DNA of 64,000 bases. It comes from Chondrosia reniformis (lineage: Eukaryota > Porifera > Demospongiae > Chondrillida > Chondrillidae). The notes beneath the pieces are model-generated. The model was not told the origin of the DNA. It saw nothing but the letters and a program-made list of their open reading frames with translations, and did not search any database. The first letter of the stretch is position 1. The number at the start of each line of letters is the position of its first letter. This document shows, piece by piece, positions 39,387 through 51,019 of this stretch. The stretch covers positions 2,816,001 to 2,880,000 of the forward strand of contig OX359199.1 of assembly GCA_947172415.1 (NCBI GenBank). Direction: 5' to 3'. A program made the translations under genes and the position numbers.

Positions 39387-42300
39387 CTAGAACTTATAAC
39401 TAGTACATACAACCAGTACATTCAACAGGTTCATACAACTAGTCCATGCAAGTAGTACCTATACATGCAACTAGTAACTAGTACAGATAACACGTTCATA
39501 CAGCTAGTACATTCAACTAGTTCATATAACTTCATACAACTAGTCCCTACAACTAGTACGTACAAAACGTAAATACAGATTGTTACAATTGCATAGAACT
39601 AGTACATAAATCTTGAATGTCCAACTAGTTACTAGTACATACAACTAGTAACTACAACTAGAAAATATAACTAGTACATACAACAATTACACACAATTTG
39701 TACGTACATTTGTACATAAAACTAGTACTTACAACTAGTACATATAACTAGTACATACAACTACTTCATACAACTAGTTACTAGTAATTGCAACTAGTAC
39801 ACACAACTAGTACATACAACCAGTTCTTACATCTAGTTACTAGCAAATACAATTAGTACATAAAACTAGTACGTACAACAAGTAACTACAACTAGTGAAT
39901 ATAATCAGTACATACAGCAAATGCACACAACTAGAAGATACAAGTAGTAATTATAACTAAACCCTACTAGTATATACAACTAGTCCATACAATTAGTACA
40001 TACAGAAAGTTACTTGTACATACAACTAGTCCTTACAAATAGTACATACAACTAGTACATACAATTAGTACATACAACCAGTAACTAGTACATACAACTA
40101 ATTCATACATCTAGTATGTACAACTAGTGCACACAACTAAAACATAGAAATTATATAGTAACTAGTAACTACAACTAATAAATACAACTAGTGCATTCAA
40201 CAATTGCACACAAGTAGAACGTACACATATAACATATAACTAATACAAACAAATAGTATATTCTACTAGTATCTAGTACATTAAACTAGTACATACAACT
40301 AGTACATACAACAATTGCACACAACTAGTATATACAAGTAGTTTTAACAACTACATACAACGAGTACATACATTTAGTACATGCAATTAGTACATACAGA
40401 TGGTCACTATTGTATACAACTAGTACATACAACTAGTACATAAGTCTAGTACATACATCTAGTACTAGTAAATACAATTGTACATACAACTAGTATATAC
40501 AACTAGTAAATATAACTAGTGCATTCAACAATTACACACAAGTAGAAGGCACAAATAGTACATATAACTAGTACAATCAAATAGCATATACTACTAGTAT
40601 CTGAGTACATAAAACTAGTACATACAACAAGTATACACACCTAGTACATACAGCTGGTACAATTAACTACATACAACTAGTACATAAAACTAGGACATAC
40701 AGATAGTCTCTAGTACATGCAACTAATACATACAACTAGTCCAAACAACTGGTACATACAACTAGTACATACAACTAGTACATACAACTAGTACATACAA
40801 CTAGTGACTACAACTAGTAAATATAACAAGTACATACAACTAGTATATACAACTAGTCTCTAGTACATAAAACTAGTACATAAAACTAGTATATACCACT
40901 AGTAAATACAACTACTACATACAACTAGTTTCCAGGACATAAAACTAATTCATACTACTAGTACATATAACTAGTAACAACAACTAGTAATTATAACTAG
41001 TCCATACAACATTTACACACAGCTAGTACATACAACTAGTTCATATAACCACATACAACTAGTACATACAACTACTACTTAAAATTAGTATATACAGATA
41101 GTTAGTAGCAAATACAATTAATACATATAACTAGTACAAAAAACTAGTTACAAGTACATACAACTAGTACAAACAACTAGTACAAAGAACTAGTACATAC
41201 AACTAGTACATACAACTAATAACTACAACTAGTACAAAGAACTAGTACATATAACTAGTACATACAACTAGTAACTACAACTAGTAAATATAATCAGTAC
41301 ATAGAACAATTACATAGAACAATTACACACAATTAGTACATACAACTAGTGCATAAAACTACATACAAGCAGAACCTAAAAATAGTACATAAAACTATTA
41401 AATGCAGATTGTTACTAGTAAATACAACTAGTACATACAGCTAGAACATACAACTAGTTACTAGTACATACAACTAGTTCCTACTACTAGTACAACAATT
41501 ACACACAAATGGTGCATACAACAATTACACACAAATGGTACATACAACTAGAGCATAAAACTACATTCAACTAGTACATACAACTAGTACATATAACCAG
41601 TACATATTCATATAACTAGAACATATATATAACTAGTACGCACAATTATTACACAGAACTAGTAACTAGTAAATACCACTAGAACATACAACGAGTACAT
41701 ACAATTAGAAGAAAACTATTCCATTAATTCAGTACATACAACTAGTACTACAACTAGTACATAAAACTAGTACAAACAACTTGTACATATAACCAGTAAG
41801 TACACATATAACTTGTACATTATTTATAGTACATACAACTAGACTACATAGAGCTAGTACATACAACTAGGGCTCACAACTATAACATTAAATTTTTACA
41901 TTTAACTAGTGCATACAACTAGTACGTACAACTAGTACAGAGAATTTGTACATACAACTAGTAACTACAACTAGTACTAATAACTAGTCCATACAACAAT
42001 CACACAACTAGTACAAAAAACTAGTATATTAACTACATACAACTAGGATATACAAATAGTACATACAACTAGTACATACAACTAGTACATACAACTAGGA
42101 CATACAGATAGTTACTAGTACATGCAACTAGTACATACAAGTAGTACAAACAACTGGTACATACAACTAGTATATACAACTAGTAACTAGTACATACAAC
42201 TAGTACATACAACTAGGACTACAACTATTAAATATAACTGGTATATGCAACTAGTATATACAACTAGTAAATACAACTAATACATACAACGAGAACATAG

Positions 42301-43500
42301 ATCTAGTTTCTAGTGCATACAACTAGTACATACAACTGGTACATACAATTAGACTACATAGAGCTAGTACATACAACTAGGGCTCACAACTATAACATTA
42401 AATTTTTATATTTAACTAGTGTATACACCTAATTCGTACAACTAGTACAGAGAATTTGTACATACAACTAGTCACTACAACTAGTAATAATAACTAGTCC
42501 ATACAACAATCACACAACTAGTACAAACAACTAGTATTTCAACTACATACAACTAGGATGTACAAATAGTACATACAACTAGTACATACAACTAGTACAT
42601 ATAACAAATACATACAACTAGTTAAAAGTACATACAACTACTTCGTAAAACTAGTATATACAACAAGTACATTCAACTAGTACATGCAATTAGTACATAT
42701 AACTAGTACATAAAATTAATACATACAACTAGTATTACAACTAGTACATAAAACTAGTACATACAACGTGTACATATAACCAGTACATACACATATAACT
42801 AGTAAATATTTATAGGACACACAACTAGACTTCATAGAGCTAGTCCATACATCCAGTAACTAGTACATATAACTAGTGCTCACAACTAGTACATTAAATT
42901 TGTACATATAACTAGTACATACAACTAGTACATGCAACTAGTACATAGAACTTGTACATACAACTAGTAACTACAATGAGTAAATATAACTAGTACATAC
43001 AACAACTGCACACAACTAGTACATATAACGAGTACATAAAACTCCATACAACTAGGACAAAAAGATAGTTACTAGGATATGCAACTAGTACGTACAACTA
43101 GTATCTACAACTAGTTCATACAACTACAACACACAACAACTGCATACAACTACTTCATAAAGCCAGTACATACAACTAGTACATACAATTAGTATCTAGT
43201 ACAAACAACTAGTACAAACAACCACTACATACAACTAATATATACAACTACTTAATAAAACTAGGACATACAACTAGTACATACAACTAGTACATAATAA
43301 TTACATAGAATTTGTACATACAACTAGTACATTCAATTAGTACATAAAATTAGTAAATACAACTATTACATAAAACTAGTACGTACAACATGTACCTCAA
43401 TTAGTACATATAATCCAGTACATAAAACTTGTACATATAATCCAGTACATAAAACTTGTACATATAATCCAGTTCATACCCATATAACTAGAACATATTA
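39387..43500 (-). repeat. 13-bp satellite array, reversed orientation
   Basis: TACAACTAGTACA variants between the piggyBac MITE and the hammerhead relic. It includes a duplicated stretch (GACTACATAGAGCTAGTAC...AATTTTTA(C/T)ATTTAACTAGTG) at about 41,840-41,910 and 42,350-42,420. No other feature is seen. Confidence 0.94.
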
Positions 43501-43635
43501 CAAATACTCACATTAGCTTCATTTTCGCCCTGAAGAAGGTCAGAGTACCCTGACCGAAACGTCGGCAAGACAAACTTGTTCTTTTTTGTCTTTTCACGCT
43601 GGTATTAGAGAACCTAACCTCTTTTTTGATAAACT
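43501..43635 (+). mobile_element. Small hammerhead-bearing relic, probably a Penelope-like 3' end
   Basis: A non-satellite island of about 135 bp: CACATTAGCTTCATTTTCGCC, the hammerhead-like motif, then GGCAAGAC...TTTTTTGTCTTTTCACGC and CCTAACCTCTTTTTTGATAA before satellite resumes. No ORF. The hammerhead-like core is the only identifying feature; its resemblance to the two other hammerhead loci suggests the same broad element class. Confidence 0.6.
43527..43566 (+). ncRNA. Degenerate hammerhead ribozyme (CUGAAGA core)
   Basis: Layout: stem I GCC/GGC; core CUGAAGA, where the canonical core is CUGAUGA, so one U is replaced by A; stem II GGUCAG/CUGACC with a short loop; GAAA; a minimal stem III ACGU; and the UC cleavage dinucleotide. 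All three helices can form, but the changed core nucleotide is normally essential, so self-cleavage is unlikely. Best read as a decayed or repurposed hammerhead. Confidence 0.6.
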
Positions 43636-45304
43636 ACTACATATAACTGGTACTTATAAACATAGTACATACAAATAGTAGATACTACTAGTACATATAA
43701 CTATTTCTTATGACTAGTGATTTCCACTAGTACATAAAACTAGTACATACAAACAGTACATTCAACTATTACGTACAACTAGTACATACAACTAGTACAT
43801 ACAACTTGTACATACAACTAGTACATATAAAGAGTACATTTAACCAGAACAAACAACTAGTACATTCAACCAGTACATGCAACCAGTACATACAACTAGT
43901 CCATACAACTAAGACATAACTAGTATATGCAACTAGTACATAAAACTAGGATATACAACTAGTACATATTACTAGTACATACAACTAGAATTTATAACTA
44001 TATAGTACGAACAACTAGTACATAAAACTAGAACATATAACTAGTTCTTATGACTAGTGTTTACCACTAGAACATAAAACTAGTACATACCAACAGTACA
44101 TTCTACTATTATTTACAACTAGTACATACAACTAGTACATATTACTAGTACATACAACTAAAATAAACAACTAGTATGTACAACTAGTACCTACAAATAG
44201 TACATATAACTAGTTCCTATAACTAGTGATAACCACTAGAAGCTACAACTAGCACAAACGACTAGTACATACAAACAGTACATACAACTAGTCCATATAA
44301 CTAGTACATAACTAGTATATGCAACTAGTACCTATAACTAGTACTGACAACCGGTACATATTACTGGTACACACAACTACAATATACAAATAGTATGTAC
44401 AACTAGTACCTACAACCAGTACCTATAACTAGTACCTATAACTAGTGATCACCACTAGTACATACAACAGCTACATATAACTAGTTCATACAACTAGTAC
44501 AGACAAGTCGTACATACAACTTGTACATAAAACTAGTAAGGATAACTAGAATATACACATATAACTTGAACATACAAATAGTACAAACAACTAATACATA
44601 CAACTAGTACATGCAACTGGTACATACAACTAGTACAGAAAACTGGTCCATACAACTAGAACATATAGATACTACATACAACGAAAACATAACTAGTAGT
44701 TACAACTTGTACATACAAGTAGAACATATAACAAGAATATACACATACAACAAGTTCATACAACTAGTACATACTAACAGTACATTCAACCAATACGTAC
44801 AACTAGTACATACAACTAGTACATAAAACTAGTACATACAACTAGTACATACAACTAGCACATATTACTAGAACATACACATATAACTAGTCATATTAAT
44901 AATACATATAACTAGTTCATATAAATAGTACATATAACTAGTACATGCAACTATTACATACAACAAGTACATACAACCAGTACAACAACTAGACCTTACA
45001 ACTAGTACATAACTAGTATATGTAACAAGTACATAAAACTAGAATATACAACTATTACATACAACTAGGGCATAAAACTTGTGCATTTAACTAGTACCTA
45101 TAACTAGTGATTACCACTAATACATACAAGTAGTACATACTACTAGTATATATCACTAGTACCTATTAGTAATGATTACAGCTAGTATATGCAACTAGTA
45201 CTAGTACATACACATAGACTACATAAAGCTAGTACATACACCAAGAAACTGGTACATAAAAATAGTGAACACAACTAGTAAAAAACGCGTACCTATAACT
45301 CTAT
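43636..45304 (-). repeat. 13-bp satellite array, reversed orientation
   Basis: TACAACTAGTACA variants; the stretch 43,640-44,480 repeats a phrase with AACTAGT(G/A)(T/A)(T/A)ACCACTAG at least four times. An apparent ORF at 44,611-44,826 is a translation of 13-bp units and is not a gene. Confidence 0.93.
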
Positions 45305-45308
45305 AGAG

Positions 45309-45517
45309 AATAATAAAAAATTTCTACAAAAATAGTAGAAGATGTAGGGATGACACAAAAAGCATAGAAAAATTATTTATGCATGAATCCTACAACACCC
45401 TTGCTTGTAGGATTCGTGCATAAATAATTCTTCACTGTGAAATATCCTTTCTTGTTTCTAAGCTTTTTGTGCCATCCCTACATCTTCTACTATATTTGTA
45501 GAAACTTTTTATTATTC
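45309..45517. repeat. Long imperfect inverted repeat (foldback) with nested second hairpin
   Basis: The outer arms run from GAATAATAAAAAATTTCTAC to the matching GTAGAAACTTTTTATTATTC. They include GTAGAAGATGTAGGGATG and CATCCCTACATCTTCTAC, and GACACAAAAAGC with GCTTTTTGTGCC. Inside sits a second inverted pair, AATTATTTATGCATGAATCCTACAA and its complement, around a CACCCTTGC loop (near 45,390). The right inner spacer is longer, giving an asymmetric cruciform. This resembles a MITE or two nested hairpins. Confidence 0.8.
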
Positions 45518-45783
45518 TCCAGTTTCTGTACTTTTTATGGAGCTTAAGCTAGGAAATATATAATGGACCATTTTGGTTTTGTAATCTTCGACTGAATATG
45601 ACATCATAAAAATGGCGAATTTATTGAAGCCTTGACTCTTTGGCCACGAAAACTGTCATGCTCAATAATAACGTTATCACTCTCGCTTCTATAAAAGAAT
45701 ACATTGCGGAATATTTGGAGTATTTTCGTTTCAGAAGTAGCCCGAAAACTTATTTCCTTGTTTAGTTACAGCGGGCGAAGAAG

Positions 45784-46005
45784 ATGAAGAAAAAGATAAA
45801 GAAGATGAAAAAGAAAACAAAAATGGGATATTTCAAAGTTGGCCCATTTGCTAGCGAACACGGTCGCATGCCTTTAAGGCCAGTTTATAGCATGGCTGGT
45901 GTATTTTTAACTACACATAGCTTTTTTTCGGCGATTTTCAGCCTATTTCGGATTTTCGTACCAACGTATAGGGAAAACAAAACAACCCGTCCCATCTCTA
46001 CATAG
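45784..46005 (+). CDS. Short unknown ORF in the composite insertion
   Basis: 73 codons from ATG to TAG. It has a very basic Lys-rich start (MKKKIKKMKKKTKMG), then KVGPFASEHGRMPLRPVYSMAGVFLTTHSFF and a hydrophobic aromatic stretch FSAIFSLFRIFVP. The middle part is not low-complexity and looks like real protein, but I do not recognise a family. A TATA-like TATAAAA lies near 45,691, about 90 bp upstream. It may be a fragment of a transposon protein, an exon fragment captured by the insertion, or chance. Confidence 0.3.
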   Translation: MKKKIKKMKKKTKMGYFKVGPFASEHGRMPLRPVYSMAGVFLTTHSFFSAIFSLFRIFVPTYRENKTTRPIST

Positions 46006-46030
46006 AGAGTACTACTGTACTCTCTGAAAA

Positions 46031-49000
46031 AGTTAGGACATACAGATAGTTACTAGTACATACAACTATTACATACCACTAATACATACAACTAGTTCAT
46101 ACAACTACTATATACACCTAGTACATACAACTAGTATATACAATTAGTAAAAAACAGCTAGTACATACAACTAGTACTAAAATCAGTTCCTACAACTAGT
46201 ACATACAACTAGTAACTACAACTAGTAAATATAACTAGTACATACAACAATTACACATAACTACTACATACAAGTAGTACTACAACTAGTACATATAACT
46301 AGTACATACAACTTGTACATATAGACCATTGCATACACATATAAATAGTATATATTACTAGTACATACACCTAGACAACATAGAGCTAGTACATACAACA
46401 AGAAACTAGTACATACAACTAGTGAATACAACTATTATATACAACGAGTACATATAACTCTATAAAACTAGGATATACAGTCAGTTACTAGTACATGCAA
46501 CTAGTTCATACAACTAATACATCCAACTAGTTCTTACAACTACTACATACACCTAGTACATGCAACTAGTAACTAGTACATATAACTAGTACATGCAACG
46601 AGTACATACAACTAGTACATACAACTAGTACATAGAACGACTACCTATACATACAACTAGTACATAGAACTACTACCTATACATACAACTAGTACATAGA
46701 ACTACTACCTATACATACAACTAGTACATACAACTAGTACATAAAACAAATACATACAACTATTACCTACAACTAGTACACACAACTAGTACACACACCT
46801 AGTACATTAAATTAGTACATATAATCAGTACATAAAACTAGAACATACAACTAGTACATAAAACAAATACATACAACTATTACCTATAACTAGTACATAA
46901 CGAGTCAATAAAATTAGTACATACAACTGGAACATACAACTAGCACATAACTAGTACATACAATTAATACACACAACTAGAACATGCAACTACTACTTAC
47001 AATTGAGTACATACAACTAGAACCTCCAACTAGCTAATATAACTAGTCCTAGTACATACAACTAGAATATACAACTAGTAATGAGTACTTACAACTTGTA
47101 AATACAGCTAGTGTACATACAACTACTACATCCAAATTTTACACACAACTAGTACATATAACCAGTACATACTCATATAACATGAACATATAACTAGTAC
47201 ATACAATTAGTACATAGAACTAGTAACTAGTTAATACAACTAGAGCATACAACAAGTACATACAAGTACTACATATAGTAATACATGCAACTACTTAATA
47301 AAACTAGTACTTACAACAAATACATACACTATTATCTAGTACATACAACCAGTATATATAATTATTAAAAGCCCTAGTACCTACAACTAGTACATGACTA
47401 TTAAATAGAATTAGTGAATACAACGAGTACATTCAACTAGTACACACAATTAGTACAAAACACTAGTACATAAAACTAGTACATACAACCAGTACAAAGA
47501 ACTAGTACATATAACTACAACTAGTACATAAACCTAGATCATACAACTAGTAAATACACATTGTTACTGGTACATACAACTAGTACATACAGCTTGTTCA
47601 TATAACTAGTACATACAACTGGTACTACAACTAGTACGTAGAAGTAGTACATAGTACGTTCAACTAGTACATAAAGCTAGTAACTACAACTACTAAATAT
47701 AACTAGTACATACAACAATTACACACAACTACTACATATAATGGGTACAAATCACTAGTGCATACAACTAGTACATATAACCAGTACCTTCACATATAAC
47801 TAGGACATATAAATAGTACATAAAACCAGAACACACTACCAGTACATACAACTAGTACGTATAACAAATAAATAAACTTTATACATACAATTGGTATCTA
47901 CAACTAGTATATACAATTACTATATACAACTGGACCATATAACTAGCACATAACCTGTACATACAATTAGTAAATACAATTAGAACATAGAAATACTACT
48001 TACAATTGAGTACATGTAATTGCAACCTCCAACTAGGAAATATAACTAGTCCAACTACATACAACTAGTACATACAACTAGTACATACAACTAGTACATA
48101 CAACTAGTATATACAACTAGTTCTACAACTAGGAAATATAACTAGAACATCCAACTAGTTCATATAACTAGTACATAACTAGTCAATACAATCAGTACAT
48201 ACAACTGGAACATACAACTAGCACATAACTAGTACATACAATTAATACATACAATTAGAACATGCAACTACTACTTACAATTGAGTACATAAAACTAGAA
48301 CTTCCAACTAGTTAATATATCTAGTCCAAGTACATACAACTAGAACATACAATTAGTAATGAGTACTTACAACTTGTACATACAGCTAGTGTACATACAA
48401 CTACTACATCCAAATTTTACACACACCTAGTACATATTAGCAGTACATACTCATATAACTAGAACATATAACTAGTACATACAATTAGTACATAGAACTA
48501 GTAACTAGTTAATACAACTAAAACATACAACTAGTACATAAAACTACTACATACAACTACTACAAGCAACTACTCCATAAAACTAGTACATACAACCAGT
48601 ACATACAACTAGTATCTAGTATATACAACTAGAACATACAACTACTAAATACAACTAATACATGCAACTACTTTATAAAACTAGTACATACAACAAGTAC
48701 AAACAACTAGTATCTATAACATACAACTAGTACATATAACTAGCACATACAACTAGTACATATAACCAGCACATACACATATAACTAATAGATAGAAATA
48801 GTACATAAAACTAGAACATATATACTACTTGTACATACAACTAGTACATATAACAAGAACATAACTTGTACACAAAATTAGTACATACAATTAGAACATC
48901 CAACTACTACTTACAATTGAGTACATTCAACTTTAACCTCCAACTAGAAAATATAACTGGAACATACAACTATTATGTACAACTTTAGTTATTATATACA

Positions 49001-50264
49001 ACTAGTACATAAAACTGCTTACTTTTATATACAACTAGTACATACAACTAGTACATACAACTAGTATATATATACAACTAGTACATACAAATACTATATA
49101 CAACAAGTACATTCAACTAGTACACAAAACTAGTACATATAACCAGTACTAGAACTAGTACATAGAACTAGTATATATTACCAGTACATATAATTATAAC
49201 ATACAACTAGTACAAATAACCAGCACATACACATATAACAAATAGATAGAAATAGTACATAAAACTAGAACATACTTCTTGTACATACAACTAGTACATA
49301 TAACAAGAACATAGAATTAGTATATACAACTAGTACCTACAACTAATATATAACTTGTCCATACAATTAGTACATACAACTGAAACATACAAATAGCACA
49401 TAACTAGTACATACAATTAATACATACAATTACTACATGTAACTAGTACACACACATATAACTAGTACATATAAACAGTACTGAAAACTAGAACATACTA
49501 CTAGTACATATAACTAGTACATACAACTAGTCCATATAACAAATACATACCACTAGTACATACAACTAGTACATACAACTAGTACATAACTAGTCCATAC
49601 AATTAGTTCATACAATTAGAACATGCAACTACTACTTACAATTGAGTACAAACAAATGTAATCTCAAACTAGTAAATATAACTAGAACATACAACAATTA
49701 CACACAACTACTACATACAACCAGTCCATACAACTACTACATCCAACTAGTACATAACACTAGTACATACAACTAGTACAATTAGCCAGTACTACAACTA
49801 ATATATAAAACTAATATATATAACCAGTCCATCTAACTAGTGTGTACAACTAATATATATAACTAGTACATACAACTAGTACATATAACCTGCACATACA
49901 CATATAACTAATACATATAATTAGTACATAAAACTAGTACATACTACTAGTTAATACAACTAGTACATTCAACTAATACATATAACCAGTGCATACACAT
50001 ATAACTAGTTCATATAACTAGTACATACAACTAGTACATACAACTAATACACACACCTATATAGTACATTAAACTTGTACATGTAAACATTACATAAAAC
50101 TAGAACATCCTACTAATCAATAAAACAAATATAAACAACAAGTACCTATAACTAGTACATAACTAGTCAATACAATTAGTACATACAACTGGAACATACA
50201 ACCAGCACATAACTAGTACATGCAATTAATACATACAATTAGAACATGCAACTAGTATACTACT
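46031..50264 (-). repeat. 13-bp satellite array, reversed orientation, with about 1.28-kb higher-order repeat
   Basis: TACAACTAGTACA variants. Segments near 46,850-48,120 and 48,130-49,400 share the same order of rare units, offset about 1,278 bp. A third relative near 36,470-38,400 shares units such as AGGAAATATAACTAGTCC (37,794 and 48,035). ACTACCTATACATACAACTAG is tandemly repeated at 46,630-46,700. No gene seen. Confidence 0.94.
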
Positions 50265-50458
50265 ATGAAAAAAGGGAGTTAATTGCACTAAGCTGTGCAA
50301 AGGCTAGGATGATAAGCAAAAGTATTCACTGGAAGATATTACGCCAAACCAGCCAAGGGACCGAAGTCTAATCTTGGCTGGGGGACCGAAGTCCTATTAA
50401 AAATGGCAACCAGTGATCGCCTCCCAGTCATCCACGATGGAAAAAAATTCATCAAAGA

Positions 50459-50503
50459 ACCACAGACAGCTGTTTCGCCCTCATTTGGGCTCATCAGTGT
50501 GGT
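50459..50503 (-). ncRNA. Type I hammerhead ribozyme, minus strand
   Basis: Exact reverse complement of the motif at 50,828-50,872: stem I ACCACA/UGUGGU, CUGAUGA, stem II GCCC/GGGC with AAAUGA loop, GAAA, stem III ACAG/CUGU, cleavage dinucleotide UC. All core nucleotides are canonical. It belongs to the inverted partial copy of the element. Confidence 0.93.
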
Positions 50504-50827
50504 ACACTTCAATGATGGTGATTTTTTCCATCTTGGATGACTGGGAGGCGATCACTGGTTGCCATTTTTAATAGGACTTCGGTCCCCCAGCCAAGATTAG
50601 ACTTCGGTCCCTTGGCTGGTTTGGCGTATTATCTTTCAGTGAATACTTTTGCTTATCATCCTAGCCTTTGCACAGCTTAGTGCAATTAACTCCCTTTTTT
50701 CATTGTGAGCGCTCGGTCTCGCTTAGACTGCAGCCCTCCATCTTTGCTTATTATGAAACCACAAGTGTTTCACTTGTGGCTGATTAATAAGTGAAGATGG
50801 TCATCCAACTCACCATCATTGAAGTGT

Positions 50828-50872
50828 ACCACACTGATGAGCCCAAATGAGGGCGAAACAGCTGTCTGTGGT
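50828..50872 (+). ncRNA. Type I hammerhead ribozyme, plus strand
   Basis: Canonical in every conserved position. Stem I is ACCACA with UGUGGU (6 bp). The core is CUGAUGA. Stem II is GCCC-AAAUGA-GGGC. GAAA follows, then stem III is the self-complementary octamer ACAGCUGU, then UC with predicted cleavage after C50,866. A palindromic, loopless stem III cannot close well in a single molecule and is expected to favour a dimeric hammerhead, as reported for newt satellite and Penelope/retrozyme hammerheads. Activity is inferred, not shown. Confidence 0.95.
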
Positions 50873-51019
50873 TCTTTGATGAATTTTTTTCCATCTTGGA
50901 TGACTGGGAGGCGATCACTGGTTGCCATTTTCAATAGGACTTCGGTCCCCCAGCCAAGATTAGACTTCGGTCCCTTGGCTGGTTTGGCGTAATATCTTCC
51001 AGTGAATACTTTTGCTTAT

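Larger units (their letters stand above)
45305..46030. mobile_element. Composite insertion: foldback/MITE plus unknown 500-bp sequence
   Basis: A 726-bp island splitting the satellite phrase ATAACTCTATA / ACTAGGACATACAGATAG, which is continuous elsewhere (for example 46,450 and 51,470). It therefore arrived as one or more insertions. The left part is a long foldback (45,309-45,517). The right part holds a short ORF and ends with a hairpin, AGAGAGTAC-TACT-GTACTCTCT (46,004-46,025). ATAGAGA-like motifs lie at both borders (near 45,303 and 46,002) and could be a diverged target duplication. The superfamily is not recognised. Confidence 0.6.
50265..51019. mobile_element. Hammerhead retrozyme / Penelope pseudo-LTR-like element with inverted and direct copies
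   Basis: 755 bp of non-satellite DNA built from one monomer of about 363 bp. On the + strand a copy begins at 50,521 and a second partial copy begins 363 bp later (CCATCTTGG at 50,528 and 50,891; GCTTAT at 50,651 and 51,014), with a hammerhead in between. The left third (50,265-50,520) is the same sequence in reverse complement, including its own hammerhead. 50,265-50,449 pairs with 50,521-50,705 at very high identity. There is no ORF. Direct monomers joined through a hammerhead are expected for retrozymes and Penelope pseudo-LTRs; head-to-head 5' inversions are common in Penelope copies. A small hairpin, CCACAAGTG-TTT-CACTTGTGG, lies at 50,759-50,779. Confidence 0.82.

Noticed and set aside
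29712..44826. ORFs such as 29,712-29,912 (-), 32,753-32,935 (-) and 44,611-44,826 (+)
   Set aside because: They translate the 13-bp satellite (39-bp, 13-residue periodicity, e.g. repeated QLVHT or YVLVVC blocks) and show no independent protein features.
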